The notes under the pieces: generated by a model
The model's input: only the letters and a program-made list of their open reading frames with translations
What the model was told of the DNA's origin: nothing
The model's database searches: none
NCBI GenBank assembly: GCA_026413225.1
Contig: CM048560.1
Span: 16,200,001-16,264,000, forward strand
Length of the DNA stretch: 64,000 nucleotides
Origin: Otis tarda
Taxonomy: Eukaryota > Chordata > Aves > Otidiformes > Otididae
Reading direction: 5' to 3'
Part shown: in pieces, positions 45,458 through 58,843 of the stretch
How the letters are laid out: the number at the start of each line of letters is the position of its first letter
Position numbering within the stretch: position 1 is the first letter of the stretch
Position numbers and translations under genes: made by a program

Positions 45458-48400
45458 GGATGAGGCCAAAGAGGCTGATACAAGATCTCCTTTGGGAAGA
45501 AAACCCAAAAAGAGAGCAAGCTGTCTGCTCTCTAATTGTGGGATCAGTTAGGTTTAGCTCACAGTGACCTACTGCTGTTGTAGTCTCACACGCGGAAGAC
45601 TTTAAAACTACATGTGTAAATACAACTTCTTCCAAAGACAGAATCTATTTGTTTATTGCTTCTTGCTAGGAATACTTTATTTCTCTTGCAGTCCACACTT
45701 TTTTTTTTTTTTTTTTACCGTGGATGCCAGGGAGAGCATGAGTTGGTAGCTGGGTTTTAATTGGCACTGCCCAGGTGTTGGGTCAAAGTATTTCCAACAA
45801 GAGTGTTGGCAAAATGTTAATGGAAGATGCTTATTCCTCCAATTTAACCCATGAAAGTTTACAGGGCTTGAATTCTAGCTCAGGAGGAGATGCTCTTGTT
45901 AGGACGTAGACCTGGGCCGACACCAACTGCTGCAGCCGGTGCTCGGCGTTCCCGGCTAGCTGGGGGAGGAAGGGAGGGACTGGCGTTGGAGGGGGGGCAG
46001 GTTGTTGGCTTCCTTCGGTGAAGAGTCCTTTACTCTGAAACTTGCTTCCCCCAATTGTTTGCTATAGTCCAACCTTGTTAAGTTTAAAGTGACACTTCAA
46101 ATTTTTCCTCTTCTACCATGTTTTCTCCCTCTGGGGAGGTCTTGTTTGGTCATTGACTCTGATGCACATTTTGTGTGTCCAGAGCCTCATCTAGTCAGAG
46201 TACATAAACAATGTCTACTGTGGATGTGGCTTGTTTTACAAAGTAAGTTTAAACTTTTTTTTTTTTTTTCTGGCATGCAAAACATCTTTTAATACCCCAG
46301 CGTCTTGATGCCTACCTCTAGGAACAGTGCTTTGGAGTTGCTGAACCAGCAGGGGGAACACAGAACTTTCTGTCTCTGAAATCTCTCCTCCTGCTGCAGT
46401 TGCAATTTGTTAAAACTTTGGGCCTATACTTTTGATAGTATTTCTTTAGAACAGGAATGTCAATTTACTTGGAAAAAACCCCACAACCTTACATCGGAAT
46501 AAATGCATTATTTTTGAATGCTTGCTTATTAGTTTGCTCTAGCAGGCATGTCTCCCACTCTTCTGAATGGCATTTTTGTCGTATTAGCCAGAACTGAACT
46601 TGAAAAAACATTAGAGGTTTATTTAAGTGAAATTTTTCTTTGAAGATGTTTGAGGTGAACTAATTAATCCCCAGAAATTATATTTTGAGTAATCCGGACA
46701 AGTTCTAGATAATGAACTAGGCAAAGTATTTTCACAGTAAAACTATTACTCTATCACATTTATGAATGTATATAGAAATCCTGAGAGCTAAAGTCGAGTT
46801 GCAAAAAAAAGTTGTATTCTCACAAGAAACTATTCCTAGTATTTCGGGTTTCCAGAAGAGAGAATATTTTTAGATATTCTCTTAGGTTTTAAGAAGTCAT
46901 TACTAGCTTATTTTTGTAAAGGTCAACTGATGCTCCTAGTACAGATCAATAATGAGTTTTCTTTTTGGCCTGTACTGGCATAACAATTGATTACATCTTT
47001 TGTGCCAGGAATACGGAATGTAAAGGCTGTGGCCAGAGAAGGTTGTCTGGACGACTTGCATTGATCCGTATTGCTTCCTAGCCCGTGATGCCTGATGCAG
47101 CCAAATGGCAAATACCTAAGGTATGGGTATACAAACAGATTGCTGAACGCTAAGTGAAGAATGGGAATTTGCAGCATGTCAGCTATTCCCCAGTGAGAGC
47201 CAGGGAACGGGCTCTTACCCTGCAGTAAATGTGAGATATCTTGCTGCTTGTACTTGGGGTTAAGCTGTCTTTCACTGATGGTGGAGTAAAAACAAGCCTG
47301 GGAGCATTTGCCACAGAGCAGACCATTTTCTACTTGTGAGTGATAACAGTTGTGTATTCTCCTAGAATTAGGTCTTAGAGTAAGTGGAGACAAAATATAG
47401 TTCAATTGAAATGAACAGTCCTAGGTCTGGTTTAAAGGAAGAGATGTAAGCTGCTCTGGTTCTGGAACAGCACTGGCTGCATACTGAGGTATTAAATTAA
47501 TATTAGTTTTCTTCCCATTGTTTCACTGACAAGGTATACGTGTATTCCAATGGCCACACGTTCTTCTCTAAGAGCTTTATCTGATGTTGCCAGATACTGA
47601 AGGTACTAAAAGATGCATGTTAAGGTCCATTGATGATCTCCCTCTTCCATAATTTTTGTGGAATCACAAAAACTTTCTCCTTTATTCAGTTCTCTGACAT
47701 ACTGAAGTACGTAGTTTGTAAGGTCAATGTGAGATTTTTGTTTTAATGTTATTTGAAAATAGCGCTAAAGCTTTGCCTAATTTGTCTTACAAATTTTTTG
47801 TTTGGTATCTCCAATAACATTCTGTTAACATTTAAGATCTGAATTACCAAGTCTTGGGCAATTTATCTAGATCTCAGAAAATACTCTGTGCGATAGAAAC
47901 TGCAAATATCTTTGCAATCACATTGCTTTTGATCTCGTTCCACAAAATATTTGTGTATTATAAGTAGGCATTACTTCTACAGCATTTGTGGTGATTAACA
48001 GCGGTATGCTAGTTTCTAGCCGCTTCATGAATAGAAACATGTTTTGCCATAAAAACGTACTAGCAAAGAAGTGGTGCAGTTGGAATTGCTTTATCTATAA
48101 CTGTGGATTCACATTTTTATGTGCTGGCAGTTGTCCAATAAAGCAGCATTTCTTGCACTATTACAGCAACAATTAACTCTATGGTAGCCAAAATGAAACA
48201 GATTTACACATCTCTAGGAATCACTGAAAGAGTAGCTTTAAAGCTGCTACTTAGTATATATCCCATATTTTTTATTTCCACTCTGGTAAAGTAGACTTTT
48301 TTTCAAAGAACGTCCTTCATGTCCTTGAGTATCTAAACGGTCAGTTTTGTCAAGGTCAGTAGAGAACATTTTTGTATGTCATATTGTAAGTGTCTTATTG

Positions 48401-50224
48401 TTGAATTGTACTCCTTACAAATAATTATGTCTGGCAAAAGGTGCTAGTTTATGATGTATTTATAATGAAATAATGTTATTGAGGTAAATGTCAAAATCTA
48501 TTTCATATTCATTCTGTGAATATAACTTTAGAATGAGCTATATCTGTTTATTGTTAACAAATTTAATTACATTATATTTAGCACTTTTCTTTAATAGTCT
48601 GTTTAATTTCAATGCACTAGTTGACCAAGTTCGGATTTCCCCCCGCCGTTGCAACATGTTGTAAGATTTTGAGAGTCAGCTGGAAAGGACCCCTCTTAAA
48701 TGAGTTTAGTTGTGACCTTGCAAGAGACCTGTTTACATTGCAGGAGAATAGCTTATCTAGAGGTCATGGGCCTGAAACAGGTTAATTATAGAGCTAACAT
48801 GTATAGGCTGTTTTTCTGCACAGAAGGCAATAGGGGCTGTGATACAGAAGGTATCATTAATGATTCTGAAACAGAATGACAGTTCACTTACACTCTGATT
48901 TCCTTCGTAAGCAAAGGTATTTTCTGTTGGAAATCAGTGTAGGCTCATTGTGTGAGTCAGGGACAATAAAAAAAAGTCCCAAAGTACCTAGTGAGCTTAC
49001 TGTGTAGTACAGACCTGCTCAATACATGTATTTCTTTGCCAAGAAGCTGGAGATGGATTGAAGACCCATATGTCCTCTGTTGTCTTAGATTTATAGAAGT
49101 AATTTGTTGGACTATAACCACATTTGACCAAACATGGTTGAGAACTATGGTAGTATTTTATCACCAATACAATACTTTGTTTTTGACAAGATTTGAGTGA
49201 AGCAAAATTCAGTTTTGATTTACAAACCAGGTATTGCGGTATTTGAAAAGATGGGCCTTTTCTTATGTTCAGGCTGTTACAGTAACGGACCAAGTCACTC
49301 CTCCAGTATGTCTAGCTCGTGTTGTGTGGTGGATTAGTTCCCCCATCCAGTGTTTGAAATGATCAGTGTTTCTGAATCCTTGTAGATCTGGTGATTTGGT
49401 TCACTCCAGTGATGAGGTGTAGTGATTTCTTTCTGGCATACAAGACGCACAAATTATTTATATGAATATAAGAATTTATTATGGGTTTCCATCTCCCTAA
49501 ACTTGTGTTCATAGCTTTTTACAGTCTTCATGTATACATTTAATATAAAATAATGAAAGGCAGGAAACTCTATATAGTAAAAATTATATGGGAGTATATC
49601 TCCTTTCTGAGTGGAACATGCCAGTGATGCATATCTTGATTGAAACAGATCCTCGTCACAGTGCTTGTAAATTTATGAAAAAGTTTTGCCTCGACCTGAA
49701 TGTGTTTCTCTGCGCAACAAATTAAATTACAGTGGTTATTTGGCAGACAAGTAGGGAGAGAGTAGATTACTCCTACACAAAGGGAAGCTCCTTTTGACTC
49801 ATTCTTTTAACTGTGTGGCACTTTAAGGTCTTCCCTATTTGTGTGGGAGAAGTTTCCTATCTTACAGTTGTGCATCTGAAAATTCAGTGACTAACAGCTA
49901 ACTTTTGATAAACGTTGTTTATCTTGTGTTCTTGTTTAGCAGCCTGAAGAAATAATCTATTAATCTACCTGCTTTCTAGACCATGCCTTATTCTAGAGAG
50001 CAAAATTCAACGGACGCTTCCCCCCTGCCATGTGGTTTTGGTAATGCATACAGTTAACTTTGAAGTACCTAGTAGTTAATATTTTAACCTGTTAATGTAC
50101 ATCTTGTAGTATCTTATGGCCAGTGACAGTGGGGAGGGCTGATTTGTATCACCTCGTCCAATTCCCCTGTAACGGGAAACGCTGGTTTTCAATCCTGTTC
50201 AATTTGCTGACTACTCCCTCCACA

Positions 50225-50247
50225 CCCCCCCCCCCGCCCTGCCCCAC
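50225..50247. repeat. C-rich tract, G-run pattern on minus strand
   Basis: C11-G-CCC-TG-CCCC. The minus strand has G4, G3 and G11 runs, enough for a quadruplex if the long run is shared. Confidence 0.6.
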
Positions 50248-53200
50248 TGGACCTCCCCACTGCAAGAGGTTTGCATCCTTATATTGTGCATTTATGCTTA
50301 ATCCCATAGTCTTACTTTTCATTATTGCACCTTGTGGGTTTCTCACAATTAACCCAGAGAACTTGGGGTATTTGCAGGCCATGGTTTCACACCCACTTTT
50401 CTAATTGTGTAGAGGTCACATAAAGATTTGAAATCCAACAGAGATTGATTTAGCTTTTTTTCCTGGTAGGAAGGTTCCAGCTAGAATATTTCTAGATAAC
50501 AGTTCTAAGGTTTTGTAGTTTAGTTTTGAAAGAATAGCAGCATTAAACATTCATTGACAGAATAAGTTGTTGAAATATTTTACTCTGAGTGAAGAAGCCT
50601 TGCTGAGTTGTTGGTAACTTTCCATCCTGCTGTGGCTCCTTCTCTGCAAGAAGGTGCCTTCCCTAGGGTTTTATCTGATTCGATAGGTACATTAGAGCTG
50701 TTATCTGTTTAGTTTAGGTGTGCAATTAGAAACTGAGCCAAGTAAAACTTAAGATAAATGAAATTTGTGTGAGGTTGTTGGCTGCTACTGTGTTTGTGAA
50801 GAGTAAGATAGTCCAGTGCCAGGAAACCTATTCTGTTTCCAATTAGAAGCCATAAAAAAGTAAAGTAATTAGACCAAAGAAATTTAACTATGAGGAGGAA
50901 AGGTTGGTATTTGTTTTGTGGAATTTGTGATCTTCTTTTTCAGCCTGAAGATTCCTATGGACTAGAAATGTTTTTGTTTCAAGGTAAACTTTTCAGAAGC
51001 AGCAAGTCCCATTTAAAAAACACAAGCCTGGTTCCTGTTAGTTGTGGTGACATATTACTGGTTTGAGTTCATTAGGAACCTGAGATTTTACTTAAATGTA
51101 GATTTGAGACTCATAGATTTCTTGGGCTGCCATGAAAACTTTAACCCAGTTATGTATGTATCTTTCTAGAAGTCTGCTTTTTTCCTTCTTTTGCTACCTG
51201 AATGTTCATCAGGAAGATGGCATGTAATTGTGTCACTGGTATGCCCTGCTAAGAGCAGTGAGATTTTTCATGCCTCTTCTAACTAGAAGACAGAAGCAGA
51301 ACTACCTACAGTAGTGTTGTCTTTCTAGGTAGGTGTGGCGGAGGGGCTGCTGTGGCCGTGTCAAGGTCCTGTTCCGACTTTTTTACTTATGAAAGAATAG
51401 ACTAACTGCAGGTTGCACAGAAAATATGTGGCTGAAGCTGGTACTAGATGGCAGATTGCTCAAGCCATTGTAGTATAAGAACTGTACAGCATCCCAACAC
51501 CTTGTTTTCTCCACTCCCTATAGAGATGCTCTAATGTAGGATGTCCCCGAGGGCTCTACGTTGAAGTACAGAAGTTCTGATTTGGTACTCAAGTTACATG
51601 TACAGTGTTGGCCTTGTTAAACTTGTCTTCAGTGCCATGTGTGCTCCCTTCTGTAGAGATTCGGTAACCTCTAGGAATTTCTGCTGTTGTCAGAAAGGAA
51701 TCTGTTTCAGTCTCCTTATCGTGGAAGTCTTGTGTACTCCTTCCACTAAAAGACTCCTGAATGCACTTCCTTCCCTTCCACCTATTGAAACCCTCCTACA
51801 TCCTGCTCCTGTAAGAGGCTATTCTCTTGTTTACACTTGGTAAGCAAAATTTTACCCCTCAGCCTATAAAGATTCAGCTGCATACCTCCCTGTGTTTGGG
51901 GGAAGGGAAGTCCTGGGAACATACAACAGAATAATTTTTATCCTGTTTCTGTAAACTTTTGTGCTATGTTGTGCAATGATTTTTTCAACTGAAACTTCCA
52001 CAGTGTCTGGTGTCATGACTATTTTTCTGGTTTAAAATCACAGCAATTCAAGTCAGGTGATTGAAAAAAAAATGTTGGGAAATTGAAGGAAAAGTTGTTT
52101 ATTAAATGATACTGAGAACAGACACCCTCATCCAAATCAGAGCTTCATACCACCTGTGGGCAAAATATGTACCAGGTAACAAAACCAACCTTAGTAAACC
52201 ATTACTAAAAAGGTGGAATGGTTTCACGTATTTTATGAACTCATTTGTGTATATTTTGTGGCTTCCTGTAATTTGGCAGGCTACATTGTAATACATTAAT
52301 AAAAAAAATAAATAAACAAAGTGTTAAAACAGAAGTCACATGGAATAGAGGGGCACAATTGCTAAATGGCATAAAATATCTTCCCTTGGCACTCGTCCAG
52401 TTCCCATAGCCTTTAACTGTGACTTGTTGAAATGTCCCATTACAAGCACAGCAGCATGTGAACTGCAGGACATCAGAGTTACTTTTTCCCTGGGCTTTTG
52501 ATATGTCAGGATTCTGAGTTTTATTGCTATTCATGTATTCTCTGAAAATGAAACCGCTTTGTTGTTTCTAAAACAGAATCTGTCCCCTTAATAGTTTATG
52601 AATAAGTTACTGGTTTGAGTTCTGAATGGTGGAACTTCATGCATATGCCTTGGACATAGGCATTAAAAAATACATTAAAATTTTCAATTCCACATTAATA
52701 TTTGCTCACCCTATTAGTCAGCTTTCTGACCTGCACGTGTGCAAATCACGCAGAATTGACGTAGGACAAATGTCATCTAATAAAAAATAAATCTGCTAAA
52801 ATGCATATTTAATAGCAGTAGGGTTATAAATAAACTCTTTCAAAAACTATTCTATTTCTAGTTTTACGGAACAGCTTGTGTAGTTAACCATTTGTGATTT
52901 TTTTTTTTTAAATTAAATTGACCTTGGGTGTACTTGATTACAAATGATTGCCTTTTTTACTTATGCATGGAATGCATGTATTCATTTCATTCGCATAGGG
53001 AGCCAACATAGACAAATTGGAGAAAAAGTGGTTAAATAAGTTAAGTGGTTGCCATGCGTAAAACAAACAAACAAAAAGTGAAAAAGTTTTGGCTGTGAAG
53101 GCCTTCTTGGATGGCCTAGAAACTTGGGTTCATGTTGCTATGGCAAAACAACACAAAGGGACAGATCCTGCTGGCTTCACTCAAGTATCCCCATTCACTT

Positions 53201-55113
53201 CAGTGGGACTTGTGATGTGACTTAGAGGAGGAGGATTTTTGGCTCGCTTTGGTAGAGAAGTGTTTGTTAGCAGTCTTGTAGAGAGCTGTGCAGCCTCTGG
53301 CAGCACGCGTGGAAAGAGGAGGGAATTGCCAGGGTCCGTGTCGATAAGGAGGAGAGGAAGTGGAAGTTATCCTTCAGGCAGTAAAGGAAAAGGTTAGACA
53401 ACGAGGAGGATAGAGTTAAGGCAAGGGAAGAACTTGTATGGGAAAGGTAAGTGGTGATTAGAGAAACAGATGGTGATTATTGGGGAAAAGGCTTAAGGGA
53501 ACAAAAATAAAACAGGAAAATAAAGCAATAAGAACCCAATTCAGCAATAAATGTGGCAAATTCCTATGTTATAGAAGCCTTTAATAGGAAACAGAAACAC
53601 TCCCAAATCTGTGGCTGTGGCCTCCTGCCGGCATATATATTGCTAGCTTGGACTGTGCAGGGAACGTTTGAGAAAGTAGGCAAAAATAAATTTACTAGGA
53701 GAATAAAAGTGGGTAAAAATTGAAGCTGAGGAGACCACTGATCTCAAGAAGAGTAGTATGTACAGAAACAGGCTGAGGAGCAAGGTGCTCAAATGTTCTA
53801 AGACAGAGCTTAATCCAAGGGCTTATACTTGGTCATTTTCATTTGTAGTTCTTCGAGCACTTTAGAGCTCCTGTCCCCTTTTTGGAGACCAGTAAGCAGG
53901 TGTGGGGATGGATACTTTCATGCTGGTGGCAGAACAGCACAGAGTGTGATTTCTTGGTAACACGCCATCCATAGACCACAGAGCTTTATGTCCTGGTAGT
54001 TCCTGTCAGTGAGGGCTGGGAAGTCCTTAGTGGAAAGGTGTTCTTTTTAGTTCGAAGGATAGCTTTAAAAGATCCATGGAAGGCTGGAATTCTGGGGAAG
54101 ACGAATAGCAGATTTTTACAAAGAAAAAATGTTTTGGTTAATGAAAGATAAAGAGATAACAGTAGTGAACTGAAGTGATTTGTGTTTTGTGCTTACTGCT
54201 GCCAGCTTTTTTTTTTTTTTTGGTCAGGACTAGTGGCCTTTACAACAGCAAACTTTAGTGAAAATGGCCCCAGCAGACTGTGCCTCTTAGAGTCCTCAAT
54301 GGCTCTGGCTGAAGATGCCCTCTTTTGCCAAGCTTTCTTGCAGCTTGTAGAGGTATAAAGCATTGGCTTGAAGACAGTATGTTTAGTAAACCCAGAGCTC
54401 TCATGTCATCATCTCTTCCTCGTTGGGATTTTTTTGGTTATACTTTTAATATGCCCTTTCGTGACCTCAGTTACAAAAATAGCTATGCAGATATACCCCA
54501 AAGGACAAGATGATTCTCTTGGAAATTTCTTTTGAATCTCAAATTGACTAGCAGTTGTGTTTACTTCTTGGATAAATAGTTTAGGCTCCCGATCCCTTTG
54601 CACAGCTTTCTTTTCTTATTTCAAAGGAAATGCCCCCCCGTTCTGTGGTCTGCCTCAACTTTTCCTGGTTTGCAGGTTTCACATATTCTTCTAGTGACAG
54701 CAGGTTTCACAGTGAAGCAAAATCTGGCATGTTTTGCACCACAGCTGTATTGTTCTCACCTCGATTCTTACTCAGTTCTCTTTGGTACTTAATGTCAGAT
54801 GGTCAGCCGCTTCATAGCTGACTTCCGTCACAGGTGAGGATAATCAGGTTTTCCAAAATACTGACAAATAGCCTGCTTAGATTTATTCTTAAAAAAATTA
54901 CTAATAGCATTTTCATCTGTGCTTTTTGACTTTAACTGCTGCTGTGTAACTGGCAGTTTGGCTGTCATCCATCCTAAATTCATTAAACTTGTTGTGAGTT
55001 TGTCACCTTTTCGCATTGTCTTTCAAGGTTTGAAATTTGCCCTCCTTTTTAAGTTTGTGAATGCATATCTTCAAGCAAGTGAGCCCTTTCTTTAGAAAGC
55101 TCTTCCTAATTTT

Positions 55114-55148
55114 CATTTAAGTCTCCATTTAAGTCTCCATTTACGTCT
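55114..55148. repeat. 12-bp tandem repeat, about three copies
   Basis: Two perfect CATTTAAGTCTC units and a third, diverged CATTTACGTCT. Confidence 0.85.
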
Positions 55149-58100
55149 TCATGAGCTGGCAGAATGGGAGTAGAAGCCTAGGGCTTTTCGATCGTATACT
55201 GTGTGCTCCGAGTTATACCTTGTAAATGTTATTGGTCAGTGGGTTGCGGTAGGAATCAAGTCACTCTTCTGTTTTTAAGTACAAATGGAAATGCGTATAT
55301 ATTCTCTCTCCCTTTTAAATCATCTTTCCCAAATCAAAGTAGAATAAAAACTTGGCCTGTTAACGTACTTAGATGGTCGGCACAGAATGAGATTCTGAGC
55401 TGCTCCCAGGAGCATCTCCAGCTTTTTCCCTGTGCTCTCTATTTCTGCACAAGTGTGTGCCTTATAAAAATGTTACTGAAGAATAAGAGGTTTGTGCTGA
55501 TCTAAGTAATGTCTTGTGCTTTCCCACTTAGTATATTACGGATTGTATGTGCTGTAGTTGCTCTTTTTCTGGTTTCTCTTTTGTTTGTTGTTGTTGATGA
55601 AATGGTTATACATCAGTAACTCAAGATTCAGAAAGCTTATTCATGGCCTGTTTGCACATGTGATATCTTGCGGGATGTTATGATGGTCTTTTATAGCTAA
55701 CACTGGCTAGAAACCCCATGATCTGCTGTATTTGATAATTTTTCTTTATGGCAGCATTTAAGAATTGAGTTAGCAACCAGATACTCTCAGTGAGTAGATT
55801 TAGGTTTCTTTTCATCTAGAAAAATGGCAACAAATGATTTCAGCTTGACTTCCCAAGTGATGTTCAATATCCGTCATAAATTCCTTATGACTTGCTGTTT
55901 TGGCGTTAAACCTGTTTGATTTGGAATTTCATATTCAAAAACTTCTGTGTTAAAGGATTGTCCAACACGCTTGTCAACAATTTACTGTTGGCCTTAATTT
56001 ACCACAAAGTTCAGTGTCCCTCATGGCTTTGAGGGTTTAGCGATATAGCCTTACAGTCTAAGGGGAGATGAGAGATATCTAGGAAGTCATTGAATGCTTT
56101 CAGTAGATTCAGGATGAATAATTTTTACAAGCCTCATAAATTGCCCAAGGAAGCAGTTGTTTTCTGAGGTTTTCCTGTTTTGAGCTGTCTCTAGCATGGG
56201 TTTTGTGTGTATGTTCATCCTTCTCCAGAACTTTTTTCCTTGAAGATGAAGCCATCTTCTACAAAACGTCATGAAAGAAATCTTTAGGTAAATCATGCTT
56301 GTTTAGGGTTTTAGGGTGGACTATTGCTGCTTTAGGAGGCTGCATTGTTTGACTTCCTATTAATGAGAGAATTCAGTGTCTTGTTACTTCAGTCATGTTG
56401 TGCAGCAGTGTTGTTGTCTCACCTAACGCTTTTTTAAAATATATTCATCCTCGCAAGTGGTGGAAAGAATAGTTTGTGCCAGAGAACCTGTAAGTGATGA
56501 AACATTCAACCTCAGTAACAGTGATTTGTAGATTAATTAATATCTATTCCTAAGTTCAGAGACAGTTTTAAAAAGGACAGTGCATGGAAGAGAACAAAAA
56601 TGCAATTTGTGGGGTTTTTTTTGTTTTTTTTTGGGTTTTTTTGGTGGCTATGCCTGTTTTAAACATCCCAAGATAGTTTCATAGGTCCTTAATTTTTGAG
56701 GTCAAGGGTTTAGGCTAGTATGACTAGGTGTTTTCACAGATAATGACAGTCTCATATAGTTTAATTCTGATGGAAAGGAATCTCCAGTTTGGGATATCTA
56801 ATCATACATTAATTGTACGTAACTTCGTGAAAGGATACTCAGATCTTGTTTACACTGTGCAAAGTGATGAGTTTACTCTTGACTCTGAAAAAATATACTT
56901 CTCTTCCCCAGACTGAGTGCTAGCGGGTAAGAGATAAAGATTACTAGGCAGTGTTACTAGAGTAACCATTTCTCTAGGAGTTTCCTTCATTCACTGCTAG
57001 TGTCTGACAGTGCTTCTAAGCCACTGGAAGGGAGGCAATGAGGAGGTACACAGAGGAGAGAATCAGTTACAGAATTTCAGCCTAAAATACAGTGTGCCAG
57101 AAGCAAACAGGAAACAAAAGCAAATGTGCTTCTTATATGGGAAGCAGAGCTTGAAAGTGAAGTGCGTGAAACTCCATGTTGTGATAGATATCCAGCTCCT
57201 TCCTTGCCCTGTACGTTTCTGTGTGCCCCATAAGAGTGTGGTGTGTGGGTGCTCCCACCAGCCTGCAGAGCTGCTCCTGGGCTCTCTTCGCGCCCCGGTG
57301 GGGTCTGGGCCACCGCCGAGACCGGTCAGAGGCACTGGGAGCTGGGCACTGGGCGAAGGATCTGTTGGAGGCCGCGGTTTGGGCCTTGGGCATCAACAGG
57401 CCTTTCCTGGTGGGCAGCTGCAGCTCTCTCCATGCAGGGCAGTGCTGTCTCTGCTGAATAACCCATGGAGAAACTTTGCAAAGCAATTTCAGATTTTTTC
57501 GATGTAGCTGTAGGAGTGCTGTCAGCAGGTATCTTGCAGTGCTGGTCTAGGCGCAGGTTTTCCTTGTACAGACTTTTGGTCATGCACAGCATGGCACACG
57601 CTATGTAACAGAGCCTTTTGTCTGTACCTCATTCCATATTAATGTCAACAAGAACCTTTTAAAATGGTATTCATGTTGTCACGGTTTAGGTTTTGGTCCT
57701 GACTCAGCGTTTTGCTATCACTCAGCCCGGTGATGGTTGTAATTGCTTGCATTGCTTTGTGGTGAGCGTTAGTGGTGGGTGAGGCACTGTCTGTCATCCT
57801 CTGCTCCTGCAGGCCGGCAGTGAAGTAAAGTAGGTAAGATTCTTACTTGATTGAATATGGTACTGGCGTTTTGGTTCTTTACCTGCTTGGTCTGTACTCT
57901 CATTCTAGACATCTAGAGGGCTGAGATTAGAGTAAAAAGATAAAAAAGTAGAAGAGGATATTGTGCACCTAGTGTTTCCCCTCAAAAATCTCAATCATGC
58001 ATTCTGGGGTCAGAATTTTCAATGTTTTTAATGCCTGCAGGCATCATCTGTATCATCATTCATTTGTATAGCACACTTAAGTTGTTTTGCTGACTTGAAA

Positions 58101-58667
58101 TCTCTTAAAATGAAGATTCTGAACAGCTTTTTGTATTTATATTTAGTGTCAAGTGGCTATCAAAAGTTTTCAGAATTTGTGATACTGAGAAATGATAAGT
58201 TAAATTTATCCTGTTTACCCGTAAACCAACTGAAGCACATGTGAAACATTTCTCCATGGTATAATAAAGGTAGCAGCAGATAAATAAACAAACAAATGTT
58301 TGTGTCCCAGAGAAAGTCTGAATACTTAAAATAAACATGTCTGAGGCTAAGAGTACTGTTGGCAGGCTTCAACAGGACTTCAGTATTAGCTGACAGAAAG
58401 GACTCTGGGATTTCACTTCCAAGTAGATCACAACTTGCACAATGTGTAATATGAAAGAATGACAGCTGTGAAGAAGTGCTGAAATACACGGGGTAGGGTA
58501 CTAAGCTATCAGTACCTAGGGTATCTGGCAATAAAAAATGCACTCCTCTAGTAGTCCTTTAAGAAAGAATTCCGTTTCTTTTGTTACAAGAGAGGTGTTT
58601 TGAAATATCTAGTAACATTTCTGTAGGTTATATTTATATTAAAATGTATTTTTACTTCTTTCTGTAG

Positions 58668-58843
58668 GCAATTAAAAGTCTGGAAGATTTTATTTCAAAA
58701 CATACCACAAATTTCAAAGGAAGTAAATCTACATGAAGAGCTACAAAGGGACTTGATTTGAGAAGATACAGTGTTTGCAAAAATGTCTTCAGGTTGTGTG
58801 ACTTCAGTGTTTGCTTTGATGACTTTGTGCTTTGCAGCTGCAG
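58668..58843 (+). other. TGFBR3: TGFBR3 exon 2 (5' UTR plus start of CDS)
   Basis: 176 nt between acceptor ttctttctgtag and donor gtaggt. It has 115 nt of 5' UTR, then the ATG at 58783. The UTR contains ATG 58733 with a seven-codon frame ending in TGA 58754-58756. It also contains TGA 58759-58761, the stop of the frame entering from exon 1. Confidence 0.88.
58783..58843 (+). CDS. TGFBR3: TGFBR3 (betaglycan) signal-peptide exon, first coding exon
   Basis: 61 nt: 20 codons plus the first base of a Gly codon, phase 1 at the donor. The translation is MSSGCVTSVFALMTLCFAAA then G. Mammalian betaglycan has the same length and the same FALM...C.A.AG pattern at its start. The peptide is a classic cleavable signal sequence: a hydrophobic core with small residues before the cleavage site. 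TGFBR3 is a membrane proteoglycan that presents TGF-beta ligands (notably TGF-beta2) and inhibin to signalling receptors. The ectodomain, transmembrane and cytoplasmic exons lie beyond the right edge. The identification also rests on divergence from BRDT and on the CpG-island non-coding exon 1. The ATG context (AAAATGT) has A at -3. Confidence 0.88.

Larger units (their letters stand above)
44349..58667 (+). other. TGFBR3: TGFBR3 intron 1
   Basis: 14.3 kb from gtaagt to ctgtag. The first 500 bp are still CpG island. The rest is AT-rich with a T28 run (45430-45457), a T-rich run near 45700-45716, a C/G-run patch (50225-50247), a 12-bp tandem repeat (55114-55148) and a GC-richer block (about 57220-57460). 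The longest open frame outside the island is 47405-46923 on the minus strand (160 codons); it has no recognisable domain. No nested gene could be supported. Confidence 0.8.

Noticed and set aside
57676..57745. TGTCACGGTTTAGG..., resembling the start of an avian LTR
   Set aside because: No LTR body, matching second LTR, primer-binding site or polypurine tract is visible. The resemblance is too short to call an element.
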